Below are positions 17,658 through 27,089 of a stretch of DNA of 64,000 nucleotides, piece after piece. The number at the start of each line of letters is the position of its first letter. Positions within the stretch are counted from its first letter, which is position 1. Location of the stretch: contig NZ_CP008849.1 in NCBI RefSeq assembly GCF_000730385.1, positions 2,914,001 to 2,978,000 on the forward strand, written 5' to 3'. The position numbers were made by a program, and so were the translations under genes. The notes below the pieces were generated by a model. The model was not told the DNA's origin and made no database searches. It saw only the letters and a list, made by a program, of their open reading frames with translations. The DNA is from Alteromonas australica (GTDB lineage: Bacteria; Pseudomonadota; Gammaproteobacteria; Enterobacterales; Alteromonadaceae).

Positions 17658-19070
17658 TTATCGCCCTTTTCCAAAAAGCACAATTTCAACAGTACGAATT
17701 AAAATTAAAATATCTAACAACAAGCTTTGGTGCTTGACGTAATATAAGTCAAACTTCAGTTTTTCCATAGAGTCTTCTACGCTAGCACCGTAGGGATAAT
17801 TTAGTTGCGCCCACCCAGCTAAACCCGGTTTAACATTGTGTCTTTGGTTGTAATACGGTACTTCGCGCACGAGCTGCTCAACAAACTGCGGACGTTCTGG
17901 ACGAGGTCCAATAAAGGCCATCTCACCTTTAAATATATTTAATAGCTGAGGTAGTTCATCGATACGGTACTTTCGAATGAAATGGCCAATTCGCGTGACT
18001 CTATCATCATCCTTGCTCGCCCATTTAGCGCCATCTTTCTCAGCGTCGGGACGCATACTCCTGAACTTGATAATTTTAAACAGTTGCCCATTCAACCCTA
18101 CGCGCTCTTGCTTGTAAAACACCGAGGTGCCTGTACGCCACCCATCATCTAAGTATATAAAGAGAGCCGTAAACAGCATGAATGGCCACACAAATAACAA
18201 AATCAAAAATGCCAAAACGACATTCAAGGTATAGTCTAATGCATCTCTCAGGTAGTTCTGACTTTGAAAACCATTTGAGTAAATAACCCAGCTTGGATAC
18301 ATTAAGTTTACGACTATTTGGCCTGTTTCCCGTTCCATAAAGTCAAGCAATTCAGTGACTTCTATACCTCTAAGACGACAGTCAAATAACACTTCAACGG
18401 GCAAGGTGCCGCGACGCTGATCGCAAGCAATAACAATTTCTTCAATGTCGTTTTCAAGAATAAACCGCAAAAAGCTTTCATCGACTTTGGCATGGATTAT
18501 CTTTTCTTTGCGTATACCATCTTCACGGTTATCACCAGGAATGGGGATGAATCCCACAAGCTCGAAACCAATTCTGTCCACATCTCGACGCATACGCTTT
18601 TCAATAATAGACGCACGTTCTCCGGCTCCAAGCACAACAATTCTTACTTTGCCTAAACCCAGTAATCCCAAGCGATGTGTAAAGTATCTAAAGATCACAA
18701 GGGTGATAATAATCGACCCTACAGCAGCAGGTAAGAAGTATGAATCCATGACCAGTTTGTCAAAGAAAGCACGACTTAAAATCTCGACCAAAAAGTAGCT
18801 AAGACCAGCACTAACAAATATTCTTCTTATGATACCCCTGAAAGTTTCTCGTAATTTGGCTTCATATAGCCCTACAGATAATGAGCAAATAAGAATGCTA
18901 ACGGTCAGCATAGCCACATTAATCATTAACTTTTCTACTGAAACCTGAGCCGAAAGCCCAACTTGCGTTAAAATAAAATGTGAAATGTAACCCATATAAG
19001 CGATGAGTAACGCTTCAGTGAAAACTAATATATTCGAGCGTTTACTTTGATTGCGCTTGTTTAATGCCAC
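17658..19070 (-). CDS. Initiating sugar transferase, PEP-CTERM-system type (TIGR03013-like)
   Basis: 470 residues. Four to five N-terminal transmembrane helices are followed by a Rossmann-like domain (VRIVVLGAGERASIIEKRM), another helix (LNVVLAFLILLFVWPFMLF), and the C-terminal bacterial sugar transferase domain with FKIIKFRSMRPDAEKDG, YRIDELPQLLNIFKGEM and FIGPRPERP. Such enzymes transfer sugar-1-phosphate to undecaprenyl phosphate and so start repeat-unit synthesis. The start is a GTG at 19070 with an upstream AGGGGG. It is the first gene of the long minus-strand operon and has its own likely promoter in the divergent region at 19071-19219. Confidence 0.93.
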   Translation of the reverse strand: MALNKRNQSKRSNILVFTEALLIAYMGYISHFILTQVGLSAQVSVEKLMINVAMLTVSILICSLSVGLYEAKLRETFRGIIRRIFVSAGLSYFLVEILSRAFFDKLVMDSYFLPAAVGSIIITLVIFRYFTHRLGLLGLGKVRIVVLGAGERASIIEKRMRRDVDRIGFELVGFIPIPGDNREDGIRKEKIIHAKVDESFLRFILENDIEEIVIACDQRRGTLPVEVLFDCRLRGIEVTELLDFMERETGQIVVNLMYPSWVIYSNGFQSQNYLRDALDYTLNVVLAFLILLFVWPFMLFTALFIYLDDGWRTGTSVFYKQERVGLNGQLFKIIKFRSMRPDAEKDGAKWASKDDDRVTRIGHFIRKYRIDELPQLLNIFKGEMAFIGPRPERPQFVEQLVREVPYYNQRHNVKPGLAGWAQLNYPYGASVEDSMEKLKFDLYYVKHQSLLLDILILIRTVEIVLFGKGR

Positions 19071-19146
19071 CCCTGGCCCCCTAAAAACTGCAGCATGAAT
19101 TCCATCATAATCGGAATTATTCTAATAGACTAGAATTGATGTTGGC

Positions 19147-19174
19147 ATTATAGTGCTATTTGCCGTAGGGTAAA
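19147..19174 (-). promoter_or_regulatory. Putative sigma-70 promoter for the minus-strand EPS operon
   Basis: Read on the minus strand, TTTACC is followed after 16 bases by a perfect TATAAT, about 80 bases before the GTG of the sugar transferase gene. The spacing and -10 box are good; the -35 box is a moderate match. It lies in the 149-bp region between the divergent EPS transcription units. Confidence 0.4.
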
Positions 19175-19219
19175 TCAAGAAACCTTTAACTAACCACTTG
19201 AGTATAGGCCTCTATTTTT

Positions 19220-19852
19220 ATGTTCCGTTTTAAAAAACCGGTTCATCTATACATTAGTATAATCGTTATACTTTTATCAGGATGCAGTAACACCTCTACT
19301 TTGCCACAGGCAACCACTCGCCCTTCTATGACAACCAATGTGAATGAGTATCAGTACTTGATTGGTCCTGGTGATTCACTCACTATTTTTGTTTGGCGAA
19401 ACCCTGAAATTTCAGGCCAATTTATTGTTCGCCCTGATGGTAAGGTGACCACATCATTAGTTGAAGATATTGATGTAGCAGGCAAAACCCCCACCGATCT
19501 TGCCCGTCAAATAGAAGAACAGCTTTCAACTTACATCAATAATCCCCGTGTCACCGTAAGTGTCAATAACTTTACCGGCCCTCTAAGCGAACAGGTCAGA
19601 GTGATAGGTGAAGCTACCAACCCGAGCGCAGTGAATTATACTGAACATATGACGTTACTCGATTTGATGATTGCAGTCGGTGGGCTTACCGAGTTCGCTG
19701 ATGGTAACAATGCTAAATTAGTGCGCGTGGTAGATGGTAAACAAACGACATACGAAGTTAACATAGATGATTTAATACGCGACGGCGACATTGCAGAAAA
19801 TGTGGATATGTTGCCTGGCGATATCGTGATTATTCCAGAAGCCTGGTTCTAA
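19220..19852 (+). CDS. Polysaccharide export lipoprotein (Wza/EpsE-like), XrtA-type
   Basis: 210 residues. A lipoprotein signal peptide ends at a lipobox (ILLSGC, Cys22). A polysaccharide-export domain follows with YQYLIGPGDSLTIFVWRNPE, VRPDGKVTTSLVEDI and later SLBB-like beta-grasp segments (VRVIGEATNPS, MLPGDIVIIPEAWF). It is shorter than E. coli Wza and matches the compact exporters of PEP-CTERM loci. It should form the outer-membrane/periplasmic channel with the Wzz-like protein encoded next. First gene of the plus-strand core operon. Confidence 0.93.
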   Translation: MFRFKKPVHLYISIIVILLSGCSNTSTLPQATTRPSMTTNVNEYQYLIGPGDSLTIFVWRNPEISGQFIVRPDGKVTTSLVEDIDVAGKTPTDLARQIEEQLSTYINNPRVTVSVNNFTGPLSEQVRVIGEATNPSAVNYTEHMTLLDLMIAVGGLTEFADGNNAKLVRVVDGKQTTYEVNIDDLIRDGDIAENVDMLPGDIVIIPEAWF

Positions 19853-19882
19853 TCTAACGTATTTATGGAAAAGAATTAAATA

Positions 19883-21451
19883 ATGCAGGATTTACAGCAA
19901 ACGCTTGTACAAATACTCGATTACGTTAAAGGTATTTGGATAAAGAAGCGTTACGTCATGTTATTTTCATGGCTCATTTGCCCTATTGGTTTTATTTACG
20001 TTGCCACTTTGCCCGACCAGTATGCGTCAAGAGCACAGGTATTTGTAGACACTCGCTCGGTATTGCAGCCCTTATTGAGAGGGTTAGCCATACAAACAAA
20101 CCCTGACCAAGAAATTCAGATGATGGCTAAAACACTGCTGAGTAGAAGTAATGTTGAGATTATCGCCCGTGAAAGTGACTTAGACATTGCAGCGCAAACC
20201 GAGGCGCAGTTTGAGGGCATTGTAAGCGAATTGGTGAATAGTATTAGATTGAGTTCCACTGGGCGCGATAACATTTACAATATTTCGTATGAAAACAAAG
20301 ATGCCATCGTGGCACAAAAGGTGGTTAAAGAAACGTTAGATTTGTTTGTTGAAGGTGCACTAGGCAACAACAGGCGCGATACCGATACCGCGGGAAAGTT
20401 TCTTGAAGAGCAAATCGCTGAATACGAATCTCGATTATCGGAAGCAGAACAAAGAGTTGCTGACTTTAAGCGCCAATATAATGATATTTTGCCGTTATCG
20501 GGAACCTACTACGCACAACTCCAACGGCTGCAGGGAGAGTTAGAAGACACACAGCTGCAAATAAAACAAACTAAGCAGCAGATAGACTCCTTAAAGTCAC
20601 AAATGGCGCAGAAGAAATCCTCTGATAGTTTTGGGGTCACTAACGCTAATGAACCTGTGCTGCGTACGCGCTATGACGATAGAATCAGAGGCTTAGAAGA
20701 GCAGCTTGACACCCTAAAATTGCGCTTTACGGATAAACACCCGGATGTCATTGAAACCAAAGCGTTACTCGAAAGTTTAGAAGCAGCACGTACCAAAGAG
20801 ATTGATGCATTTCTCAATGAAAGCGATGAAGATGGTACGCAACCATTGAACGATTTAAACAGAGAAATTAAGTTAGAAGTCAGCCGATACCAAAGTAATT
20901 TAGCGGCGTTAGAAGTGAAAGAAACTGACGTTAAAGCCAAGATTGCTCGCTTAGAATCCAAGGTGGACCTTATTCCGCAAATTGAGGCTGAAAATACCGC
21001 GCTGAATCGCGACTATGCAATTACTAAAGGTAAATATGAAGAGTTGCTATCGCGCAAAGAAGCAGCGGATCTTTCTCGACGCGCAGAAGTTTCCTCTGAA
21101 GAATTACAGTTTAGAATTATAGAGCCGCCTTTAGTGCCCAAGCGACCTTCTGGCCCAAATCGGTTAATACTTTATACTGCTGTATTAATTATTGGCTTTG
21201 GTTCTGGTATCGGTGTGGCATTCTTAGTCAGTCAGTTAAACCCGATTTTAATTAGGCCGAAACAACTACTCCAGATAGCCGACTACCCTATTTGGGGAAC
21301 AGTGACGCATTTAGACCTAAGTGAAATAAAACGTAAAAACAGAAATCGCTTACTGATATTCTTATTGTCATCAGGCTCCATCGTCGCCATGTATGCGGTT
21401 CTAGCAGCAGCCGAAATACTGAACATCCACCTCTTAGGAGGTTTATTGTAA
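19883..21451 (+). CDS. Wzz/chain-length determinant family protein, XrtA-type
   Basis: 522 residues. A transmembrane helix near residues 24-42 is followed by the Wzz domain (DQYASRAQVFVDTRSVLQP), a long periplasmic coiled coil (about 170-410, Glu/Gln/Lys/Leu-rich), then the C-terminal helix LYTAVLIIGFGSGIGVAFLV near 432 and an extra helix near the end. It controls polymer length and couples the exporter to the tyrosine kinase encoded next. Stop and next start overlap by one base (TAATG), with AGGAGG upstream of the kinase ATG. Confidence 0.93.
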   Translation: MQDLQQTLVQILDYVKGIWIKKRYVMLFSWLICPIGFIYVATLPDQYASRAQVFVDTRSVLQPLLRGLAIQTNPDQEIQMMAKTLLSRSNVEIIARESDLDIAAQTEAQFEGIVSELVNSIRLSSTGRDNIYNISYENKDAIVAQKVVKETLDLFVEGALGNNRRDTDTAGKFLEEQIAEYESRLSEAEQRVADFKRQYNDILPLSGTYYAQLQRLQGELEDTQLQIKQTKQQIDSLKSQMAQKKSSDSFGVTNANEPVLRTRYDDRIRGLEEQLDTLKLRFTDKHPDVIETKALLESLEAARTKEIDAFLNESDEDGTQPLNDLNREIKLEVSRYQSNLAALEVKETDVKAKIARLESKVDLIPQIEAENTALNRDYAITKGKYEELLSRKEAADLSRRAEVSSEELQFRIIEPPLVPKRPSGPNRLILYTAVLIIGFGSGIGVAFLVSQLNPILIRPKQLLQIADYPIWGTVTHLDLSEIKRKNRNRLLIFLLSSGSIVAMYAVLAAAEILNIHLLGGLL

Positions 21452-22404
21452 TGAAAAATACCATTGAAAAAGCGCTTGAAAAACAAAAAGCGCAATCCAA
21501 ATCTGATCCCAATGAAAATGCCGCTTTGGACACTCGCGAAAAAGTAGAAACACCTGATACTGCACCGCAACAGATGGACGACAATCACAAAGAGAGAAAC
21601 ATTAAGGCGAAACAGGCACCGTCCGAAGAGCCGCTTGCAACAAAGAAAACGCCAACTCGTGCTGCCAAGCCGTTTCATATCGACTTTGAGCGCCTTGCGG
21701 AAAATGGCCACGTCACATTAGGCGGCGAGCGGAAACAAATTAACGAAGAGTACCGAGAAATTAAACGAAAGCTGTTAGCGAATGCGTTTGGGCCACTCTC
21801 GAAAACGCTGAAAAACCCTAACATTATTATGGTTACCAGCAGTCGTCCTTCAGAAGGTAAAACCTTTACGGCCACAAACCTTGCATTAAGTATTGCGTCT
21901 GAGCAAGACAAAACCGTGCTATTGATTGATGCGGATGTACTAAAGCCAAATGTACTTCGTACGCTAGAACTCAAACCTAGAAAAGGGTTAATGGAATACC
22001 TGACGGGTGACGTAGAAGATATTTCCGATGTGCTATATCACACCAATGTCGATAAACTAAAGCTTATTCCTGCGGGTAAATCCCATCACCTGTCTACTGA
22101 AATGCTTGCCAGCTACAAGATGCATGAGACCGTAGATGAATTCGCCAACAGATACCCTGACCGTATTGTTATTTTTGATACCCCACCTTTGATTGGAATT
22201 AACGAAAGTGCCATTTTGGCTAACTTTGCTGGTCAAGCGGTTGTTGTTGTTGAAGAAGGTAAAGCAAAAATAGCCGACATTAAACTTGCGGTTGAACGAC
22301 TGAACCCAGAAATGGCCATCGGCTTTGTAGTAAATAAATCTGTTCACAATGATACAGACCACAGCGGCTATTATGGCTACTATTATGCCGAGAGAAGTGA
22401 ATAA
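21451..22404 (+). CDS. BY-type tyrosine kinase, XrtA-associated
   Basis: 317 residues. A Lys/Glu/Gln-rich N-terminal linker (1-75) is followed by a CpsD/CapB-like P-loop kinase: Walker A SSRPSEGKT (about 130-138), Walker A' VLLIDADVLKP (about 156-166) and Walker B RIVIFDTPPL. The C-terminal tail has a tyrosine cluster (SGYYGYYYAERSE), the autophosphorylation sites that cycle during chain-length control. It works with the membrane Wzz-like protein upstream, which supplies the activating cytoplasmic segment. Its last 20 bases probably overlap the start of the outer-membrane protein gene. Confidence 0.95.
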   Translation: MKNTIEKALEKQKAQSKSDPNENAALDTREKVETPDTAPQQMDDNHKERNIKAKQAPSEEPLATKKTPTRAAKPFHIDFERLAENGHVTLGGERKQINEEYREIKRKLLANAFGPLSKTLKNPNIIMVTSSRPSEGKTFTATNLALSIASEQDKTVLLIDADVLKPNVLRTLELKPRKGLMEYLTGDVEDISDVLYHTNVDKLKLIPAGKSHHLSTEMLASYKMHETVDEFANRYPDRIVIFDTPPLIGINESAILANFAGQAVVVVEEGKAKIADIKLAVERLNPEMAIGFVVNKSVHNDTDHSGYYGYYYAERSE

Positions 22405-24043
22405 CACCGTTAAAGGTAATCGCATTAAATACAGTCAACTAGCGATTACCTTCGCAGGACTATTTTCTTCTACGACGGCCTTGGCACAATCCGACTTAAA
22501 AATAACAGCGCAGAGTGAAGCGGAAGTTATTTATCAAGATGTGCAAACGGAAACAGACGGTAACCTTTCGCTTACCACAGTAAGTATAGTCCCTAGCCTG
22601 ATAGCCACTTATTCATCAAGAACGTTTTCTGGGAACTGGTCGAGCACCGTCACCCACCTAGAACGAGAAAATGATACCAGCGGCGAAGAAGACACCTATG
22701 CTGAGTATCGCTATACAGCCCAGTGGCAACCTTTTGATGAATATTTACTCCTGCAAGCTAATGGCGCACTCAATTATCAAAATACATCGTCAAGCAGTTA
22801 TTTGTTGACTGATTTTGTCACGAATTCTGAAGGACTTTCGAAAACCCGCACGAACACGCTGTCGGGAACGCTACAGTTCATCAACGGCGATTGGATCACT
22901 GCGCTTGGCTCAGCTGCTTACTCTGTTGTAGAGTCTGAGGAATCAAGTACAAATTCAACCGGATTGGATAATGACAGTACTAGCCTGACGGGGACGCTTG
23001 CTAACGGTGACCGCGCCAGACGCTTGTTTTGGACGCTTACAGGAAGCTATCAGGACACCAGCCGAAGCACCGCGTCATCAGGTGACTTCTTTACCCGCGA
23101 AGGCGAGTTTACCGCTGATGCTATGTTATTTAGTGACTGGGCACTTCGTGTGACGGCCTTTCATGAAGCGAATCAAATCAATAGTACTGACAACACTGAC
23201 AGCGCAACACGACAATTTAATAGCTATGGCGCTGGCATAACCTATCGACAATCTGCAGAGCGCTACATTGCCCTCACCGCCAACAGAAGTGATTCGGATA
23301 CCGATGAGAATGAAACTTATGTAGGGCTTGATATCGCATGGGCCCTAAGTAGCCGAACCAGCGTGGCAGGCTCATACGATAGGCGCTTCTACGGAGAGTC
23401 CGCAGCCGCTCAAATTTCCTATAATACCAAGTATTTTCGTTCTTCTTTTTCCTACAATGAAGATGTCACCACAACGTCCAGACTACTGACCGACAGTGAA
23501 AGCTTAGGCGTATTCGTATGTGCAAGTGACGCTACGAGTATTTCTGATTGTTTTCAGCCCAGTAGCTTAGCTTACGATTTAGGTGCAGGAGAGCAGTTTG
23601 TAGAGCTAACATCCCAAAATTTAGAATTTGACGACAGTGTCATCATATATAAAAGTGCCAATACACAGATAGGTTATCAATTTTCACGGCTAACATTAGG
23701 CCTAACGTGGCGTTATACAGAAAGTGAATACCTAGAAGAGGACAGGCTAAGACGCAACTATTCGGCGGGCACTGACTTTTCTTATGATATTGGCAGCTAT
23801 ACCAGCCTAACGGGAAGCATCACCTACGCGAATATTGAAGAACGAGGCACAAGCACCACGGCAGGAGTGAGTGAGAATATAAACAGCACGCTTGGACTGA
23901 GTCGCACGTTTGGCGAGCACCTCACCACTTCATTGAACTTGAGCTATCTCACCACCTCTGGCAATTTAAGCCAGGTTAGCTTATATGGAAATGATTACAC
24001 TGACAGGCGTATTACGTTTTCTGTCTCCTATGAGTATGAATAA
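22385..24043 (+). CDS. PEP-CTERM-system-associated outer membrane beta-barrel protein (TIGR03016-like)
   Basis: About 553 residues. After a signal peptide (core LAITFAGLFSSTTALA, cleavage near AQ|SD), the protein is a run of alternating amphipathic strands rich in Ser/Thr/Tyr and ends RRITFSVSYEYE, as expected for an outer-membrane barrel. Its place after the tyrosine kinase gene matches the outer-membrane protein of XrtA loci. The start is uncertain: ATG at 22349 lies far inside the kinase gene, ATG at 22385 overlaps it by 20 bp, and GTG at 22397 overlaps by 8 bp with a GAGA before it. I use 22385. The barrel may serve export or anchoring of the polymer. Confidence 0.82.
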   Translation: MPREVNNTVKGNRIKYSQLAITFAGLFSSTTALAQSDLKITAQSEAEVIYQDVQTETDGNLSLTTVSIVPSLIATYSSRTFSGNWSSTVTHLERENDTSGEEDTYAEYRYTAQWQPFDEYLLLQANGALNYQNTSSSSYLLTDFVTNSEGLSKTRTNTLSGTLQFINGDWITALGSAAYSVVESEESSTNSTGLDNDSTSLTGTLANGDRARRLFWTLTGSYQDTSRSTASSGDFFTREGEFTADAMLFSDWALRVTAFHEANQINSTDNTDSATRQFNSYGAGITYRQSAERYIALTANRSDSDTDENETYVGLDIAWALSSRTSVAGSYDRRFYGESAAAQISYNTKYFRSSFSYNEDVTTTSRLLTDSESLGVFVCASDATSISDCFQPSSLAYDLGAGEQFVELTSQNLEFDDSVIIYKSANTQIGYQFSRLTLGLTWRYTESEYLEEDRLRRNYSAGTDFSYDIGSYTSLTGSITYANIEERGTSTTAGVSENINSTLGLSRTFGEHLTTSLNLSYLTTSGNLSQVSLYGNDYTDRRITFSVSYEYE

Positions 24044-24102
24044 AGTGCATTCTGTCACTCAATAATACTCATAGCTGCTTTGAGGTAGCAGCCGTTATGT
24101 CA

Positions 24103-25170
24103 CTATTCTCCCTGCTCACCTTTATCTGGCGCTTTATCCGAATCCTTAAGGCGAACATAGGTTTGGTATTTCTTTTTCAATAACTTATCCATGTACTGGG
24201 TTAGTTTCACTTTGTGAAGAACCGCATCGTCTAGCGCATCAATAAGCTCCACTAGCATGCCTTTGTAATACTCACTGTCTCTCACACGGTGCCCTTTAGG
24301 TGTAACAAGAGGGACTTGCTCATCTTCAGGCATACCCTGCTCGTTCATCTCATCTGGCTCAAACATTTCTTCACGAACTTCGTCTATCACGGCCTCAACG
24401 ATAGATGCTGAAATCTGAGTCTCTTCTTCAAGAAAGCTGTACAAAAACACCCTATCCATAAAGGTGTTAATTTTTCGAGGGATGCCTAAGGTAAACCCTT
24501 GTATCAGTGAAAATGCCGCTTCATCAATGGGCGCTTGTCCGCGCCAACCCGCTTGATTGAGGCGAAAATTAATGTAGGAAATGGTTTCTTCTAGCGTGAG
24601 CGGTTTCAGGTGGCACGAAGCAACAATACGCTGCCTAAACTGCTCCATGTTAGACGCCCGTAAAATAGGTTGAAGCTCTTTCTGCCCCAGTAAAAAACTT
24701 TGCAGCAACGGCTTTCCGCTTTCTTGAAAGTTAGACAGCATCCTTAATTCTTCAATCGTTTCAAGAGGAAGGTTTTGTGCTTCATCAACAATTAACAAGG
24801 CTCGGCTATTTTTAGCGTGCAAGTTTTGCAAATACACCTCAAGCGCTTGTAAAACTTCCGCTTTATTACGCCCTTCAGTGGCAAGACCAAATTTAGCCGC
24901 CACTATTTTCACTAACTCTTCTGGGGATAATTTGGGGGTGACGATTTGAACAGCATGAATTTCATCTTCAATATCCGCTAACAGGCTATTTGCGATAGTC
25001 GTTTTGCCCGTACCAATATCACCGGTAATCACAATAAAGCCTTCTTTTTGCGATAAGCCATACTGTAAATAGGCCAGCGCTCTTTGGTGCCATTTACTGG
25101 CAAAGAAAAAACTGGGATCAGGCGTTAACTGAAAAGGCTTGGCTGATAGTCCGTAAAAGCTTTCGTACAT
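24103..25170 (-). CDS. ExeA-like AAA ATPase, XrtA/PEP-CTERM-associated
   Basis: About 355 residues. It begins MYESFYGLSAKPFQLTPDP, the typical start of ExeA/GspA-like ATPases. Walker A is ITGDIGTGKTTIANSLL near residue 50, Walker B is ALLIVDEAQNLP, and sensor-like QRIVASCHLKPL follows. Members accompany exosortase A loci (TIGR03015 group); their exact job there is unknown. I use the ATG at 25170; the frame also allows a GTG 13 codons upstream. It faces the outer-membrane protein gene convergently and lies between the EPS core and hldE. Confidence 0.9.
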   Translation of the reverse strand: MYESFYGLSAKPFQLTPDPSFFFASKWHQRALAYLQYGLSQKEGFIVITGDIGTGKTTIANSLLADIEDEIHAVQIVTPKLSPEELVKIVAAKFGLATEGRNKAEVLQALEVYLQNLHAKNSRALLIVDEAQNLPLETIEELRMLSNFQESGKPLLQSFLLGQKELQPILRASNMEQFRQRIVASCHLKPLTLEETISYINFRLNQAGWRGQAPIDEAAFSLIQGFTLGIPRKINTFMDRVFLYSFLEEETQISASIVEAVIDEVREEMFEPDEMNEQGMPEDEQVPLVTPKGHRVRDSEYYKGMLVELIDALDDAVLHKVKLTQYMDKLLKKKYQTYVRLKDSDKAPDKGEQGE

Positions 25171-25254
25171 GAAAATTTCCGTATGTTGAAACGATGAAGG
25201 TGAACCCACTATTGAACGGTCAGTTGGCCTAGGACTTTCCTAAGCCACTCGTTA

Positions 25255-26685
25255 CTAGGACAGCTTATTTTTAGTGATACGTTCAATAATGCCTGTGGTT
25301 GAAACGCCGTCTTCAAAGGTAAGCACTTTGACTTCACCACCGTTTTCAATGACTTCCTTTCCACCGGCGATGTCTTCAATTTTATAGTCGCCGCCCTTAA
25401 CTAAGATGTCCGGCAAAAGCCTGGCGATAAGACGCTGCGGCGTATCTTCTTCGAAAGGTACAACCCAGTCTACCGCACTCAAACCTGCAAGCACGGCCAT
25501 TCTTCTATTCACATTATTAACCGGGCGTCCAGGGCCTTTTAATTCGGTAACGGAACGATCAGTATTTACCGCAACGATGAGTCTATCGCCTAGTTGAGCG
25601 GCTTCTTCCAGATAACTCACGTGCCCAGAGTGCAAAATATCGAAGCAGCCGTTGGTCATCACAATGCGTTCACCTCGACTTTTAGACGCGCGCATTGCTA
25701 TCGCTAACTGCTCTTCAGACATCACACCACCATCTAAATGAACAGATTGTTCACCCACAGCAAGCGCCAATTCTGTGTTGGTCACAGTAGATGTGCCTAA
25801 TTTCCCTACCACGACACTGGCAGCTAAGTTTGCCAATACGCAAGCTGCTTGCATGGGTAAGCGGCTCGCTAGCGCTACCGCTAGGGTAGACACCACAGTA
25901 TCACCCGCGCCAGTGACGTCGTACACTTCCTTCGCTTTAGCCGGTAAGTGAAATTCATCTTCGCCGGTTTCAAATAGCGTCATGCCATCTTCAGAACGGG
26001 TAAGCAGTAGGCCATCTAAAGATAACGAAGCTTTTAATGATTGGGCACTTGCCACTAGCGATTGTTCATTATCTTGCTCGCCGACAACTGCATACAATTC
26101 GGCCACATTTGGCGTAATTAAGGTTGCATTCGCATATTTTTCAAAGTCGCTACCTTTGGGATCGACAATGACTTTTTTACCTTTTTGTTTTGCTGCGCGA
26201 ATCAGTGATTGAGGGTCACTTAAACACCCTTTCGCATAGTCGGAAAGAATAACGATATCCACATCGTCTAGGGCTTGATTAAAGGTAGTGAGCAACGCGG
26301 ATTTATCAACATCAGCAAAACTCTTTTCAAAATCTAAGCGTAACAGTTGCTGATTTCTACTCATCACCCTAAGTTTAGTAATGGTATCGCGCTCTGGAAC
26401 CTCGAAAAACTCGCAGTTTATATCAAAAGAACTGAGTTTCTCTTTAAGGATACGGGCGTTTTCATCGTGACCACACATGCCTAAAAGGGTAACTTTCGCC
26501 CCTAATGTGGCGACGTTAACCGCCACATTGGCGGCGCCGCCCGGCCGGTCTTCCGACCCACTAACATTAACCACAGGCACAGGAGCCTCTGGAGAAATGC
26601 GACCCGTACCGCCACTCCAATAGCGATCGAGCATTAGGTCACCCACAATTAGCACCTTGGCTTGACTAAAATCTGGTAAAATCAT
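25255..26685 (-). CDS. hldE: Bifunctional heptose-7-phosphate kinase / heptose-1-phosphate adenylyltransferase
   Basis: 476 residues, the usual HldE length. The N-terminal ribokinase-like domain shows [13 protein letters not shown] and [19 protein letters not shown], with the catalytic [11 protein letters not shown] near 258-268. The C-terminal nucleotidyltransferase shows [19 protein letters not shown] with the HxGH motif and ending [11 protein letters not shown]. It phosphorylates D-glycero-D-manno-heptose-7-phosphate and later adenylylates heptose-1-phosphate, making the ADP-heptose precursor of the LPS inner core. Its start is only 19 bp from that of the divergent GIY-YIG gene, so the promoters must overlap the coding regions. 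Confidence 0.97.
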   Translation of the reverse strand: MILPDFSQAKVLIVGDLMLDRYWSGGTGRISPEAPVPVVNVSGSEDRPGGAANVAVNVATLGAKVTLLGMCGHDENARILKEKLSSFDINCEFFEVPERDTITKLRVMSRNQQLLRLDFEKSFADVDKSALLTTFNQALDDVDIVILSDYAKGCLSDPQSLIRAAKQKGKKVIVDPKGSDFEKYANATLITPNVAELYAVVGEQDNEQSLVASAQSLKASLSLDGLLLTRSEDGMTLFETGEDEFHLPAKAKEVYDVTGAGDTVVSTLAVALASRLPMQAACVLANLAASVVVGKLGTSTVTNTELALAVGEQSVHLDGGVMSEEQLAIAMRASKSRGERIVMTNGCFDILHSGHVSYLEEAAQLGDRLIVAVNTDRSVTELKGPGRPVNNVNRRMAVLAGLSAVDWVVPFEEDTPQRLIARLLPDILVKGGDYKIEDIAGGKEVIENGGEVKVLTFEDGVSTTGIIERITKNKLS

Positions 26686-26704
26686 TAATCAGACAACTTT
26701 ATCG

Positions 26705-27058
26705 ATGTGTTTCAAATTGCCTGAGAGTATAACAGCCCAGAACGGGAATACCCATAACCTGCCAGGTACTTGGTATCTTTATATTGTAGAAAATAGATTA
26801 GGTCACCTGTACACGGGGATCACCACCAACCCACAGCGCAGAATTAAACAACATAACGGTTTATTAGCAGGCGGCGCAAAGGCCTTAAAAGGCAAAGCCC
26901 CCATTGTGTATAAAGTGCTTTTTGAGATTGGCTGCAGAACTCGTGCAGCCCAGTTAGAATATGAAGTTAAACAGCTGAGTGGCGCACAGAAGCGTAAAAT
27001 AGTGACCACTAAGGTACTCCACGATAGTCACTGCGTATTGCAGCAATTTCATGGGTAG
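26705..27058 (+). CDS. GIY-YIG nuclease superfamily protein (UPF0213/YhbQ-like)
   Basis: 117 residues. The GIY-YIG core is seen as WYLYIVENRLGHLYTGITT, with NPQRRIKQHNG supplying the conserved Arg and the following basic segment. This is the small single-domain YhbQ type rather than a homing endonuclease or UvrC. The N-terminus is about 20 residues longer than usual before the first strand, so the start at ATG 26705, which lacks a good Shine-Dalgarno site, is uncertain. Related proteins have been linked to DNA repair, but the cellular role is not settled. Confidence 0.82.
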   Translation: MCFKLPESITAQNGNTHNLPGTWYLYIVENRLGHLYTGITTNPQRRIKQHNGLLAGGAKALKGKAPIVYKVLFEIGCRTRAAQLEYEVKQLSGAQKRKIVTTKVLHDSHCVLQQFHG

Positions 27059-27089
27059 CCGTTGTGCATGGTTTTGCTAGCAACCTCGG

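Noticed and set aside
19143..19156. Sigma-54-like TTGGCA...TGC upstream of the EPS export operon
   Set aside because: The GG and GC elements are nine bases apart, not ten, and the same bases make a perfect TATAAT on the other strand.
24044..24102. Hairpin GCTGCT...AGCAGC between convergent genes as a terminator
   Set aside because: The stem is short and no T-run follows on either strand.
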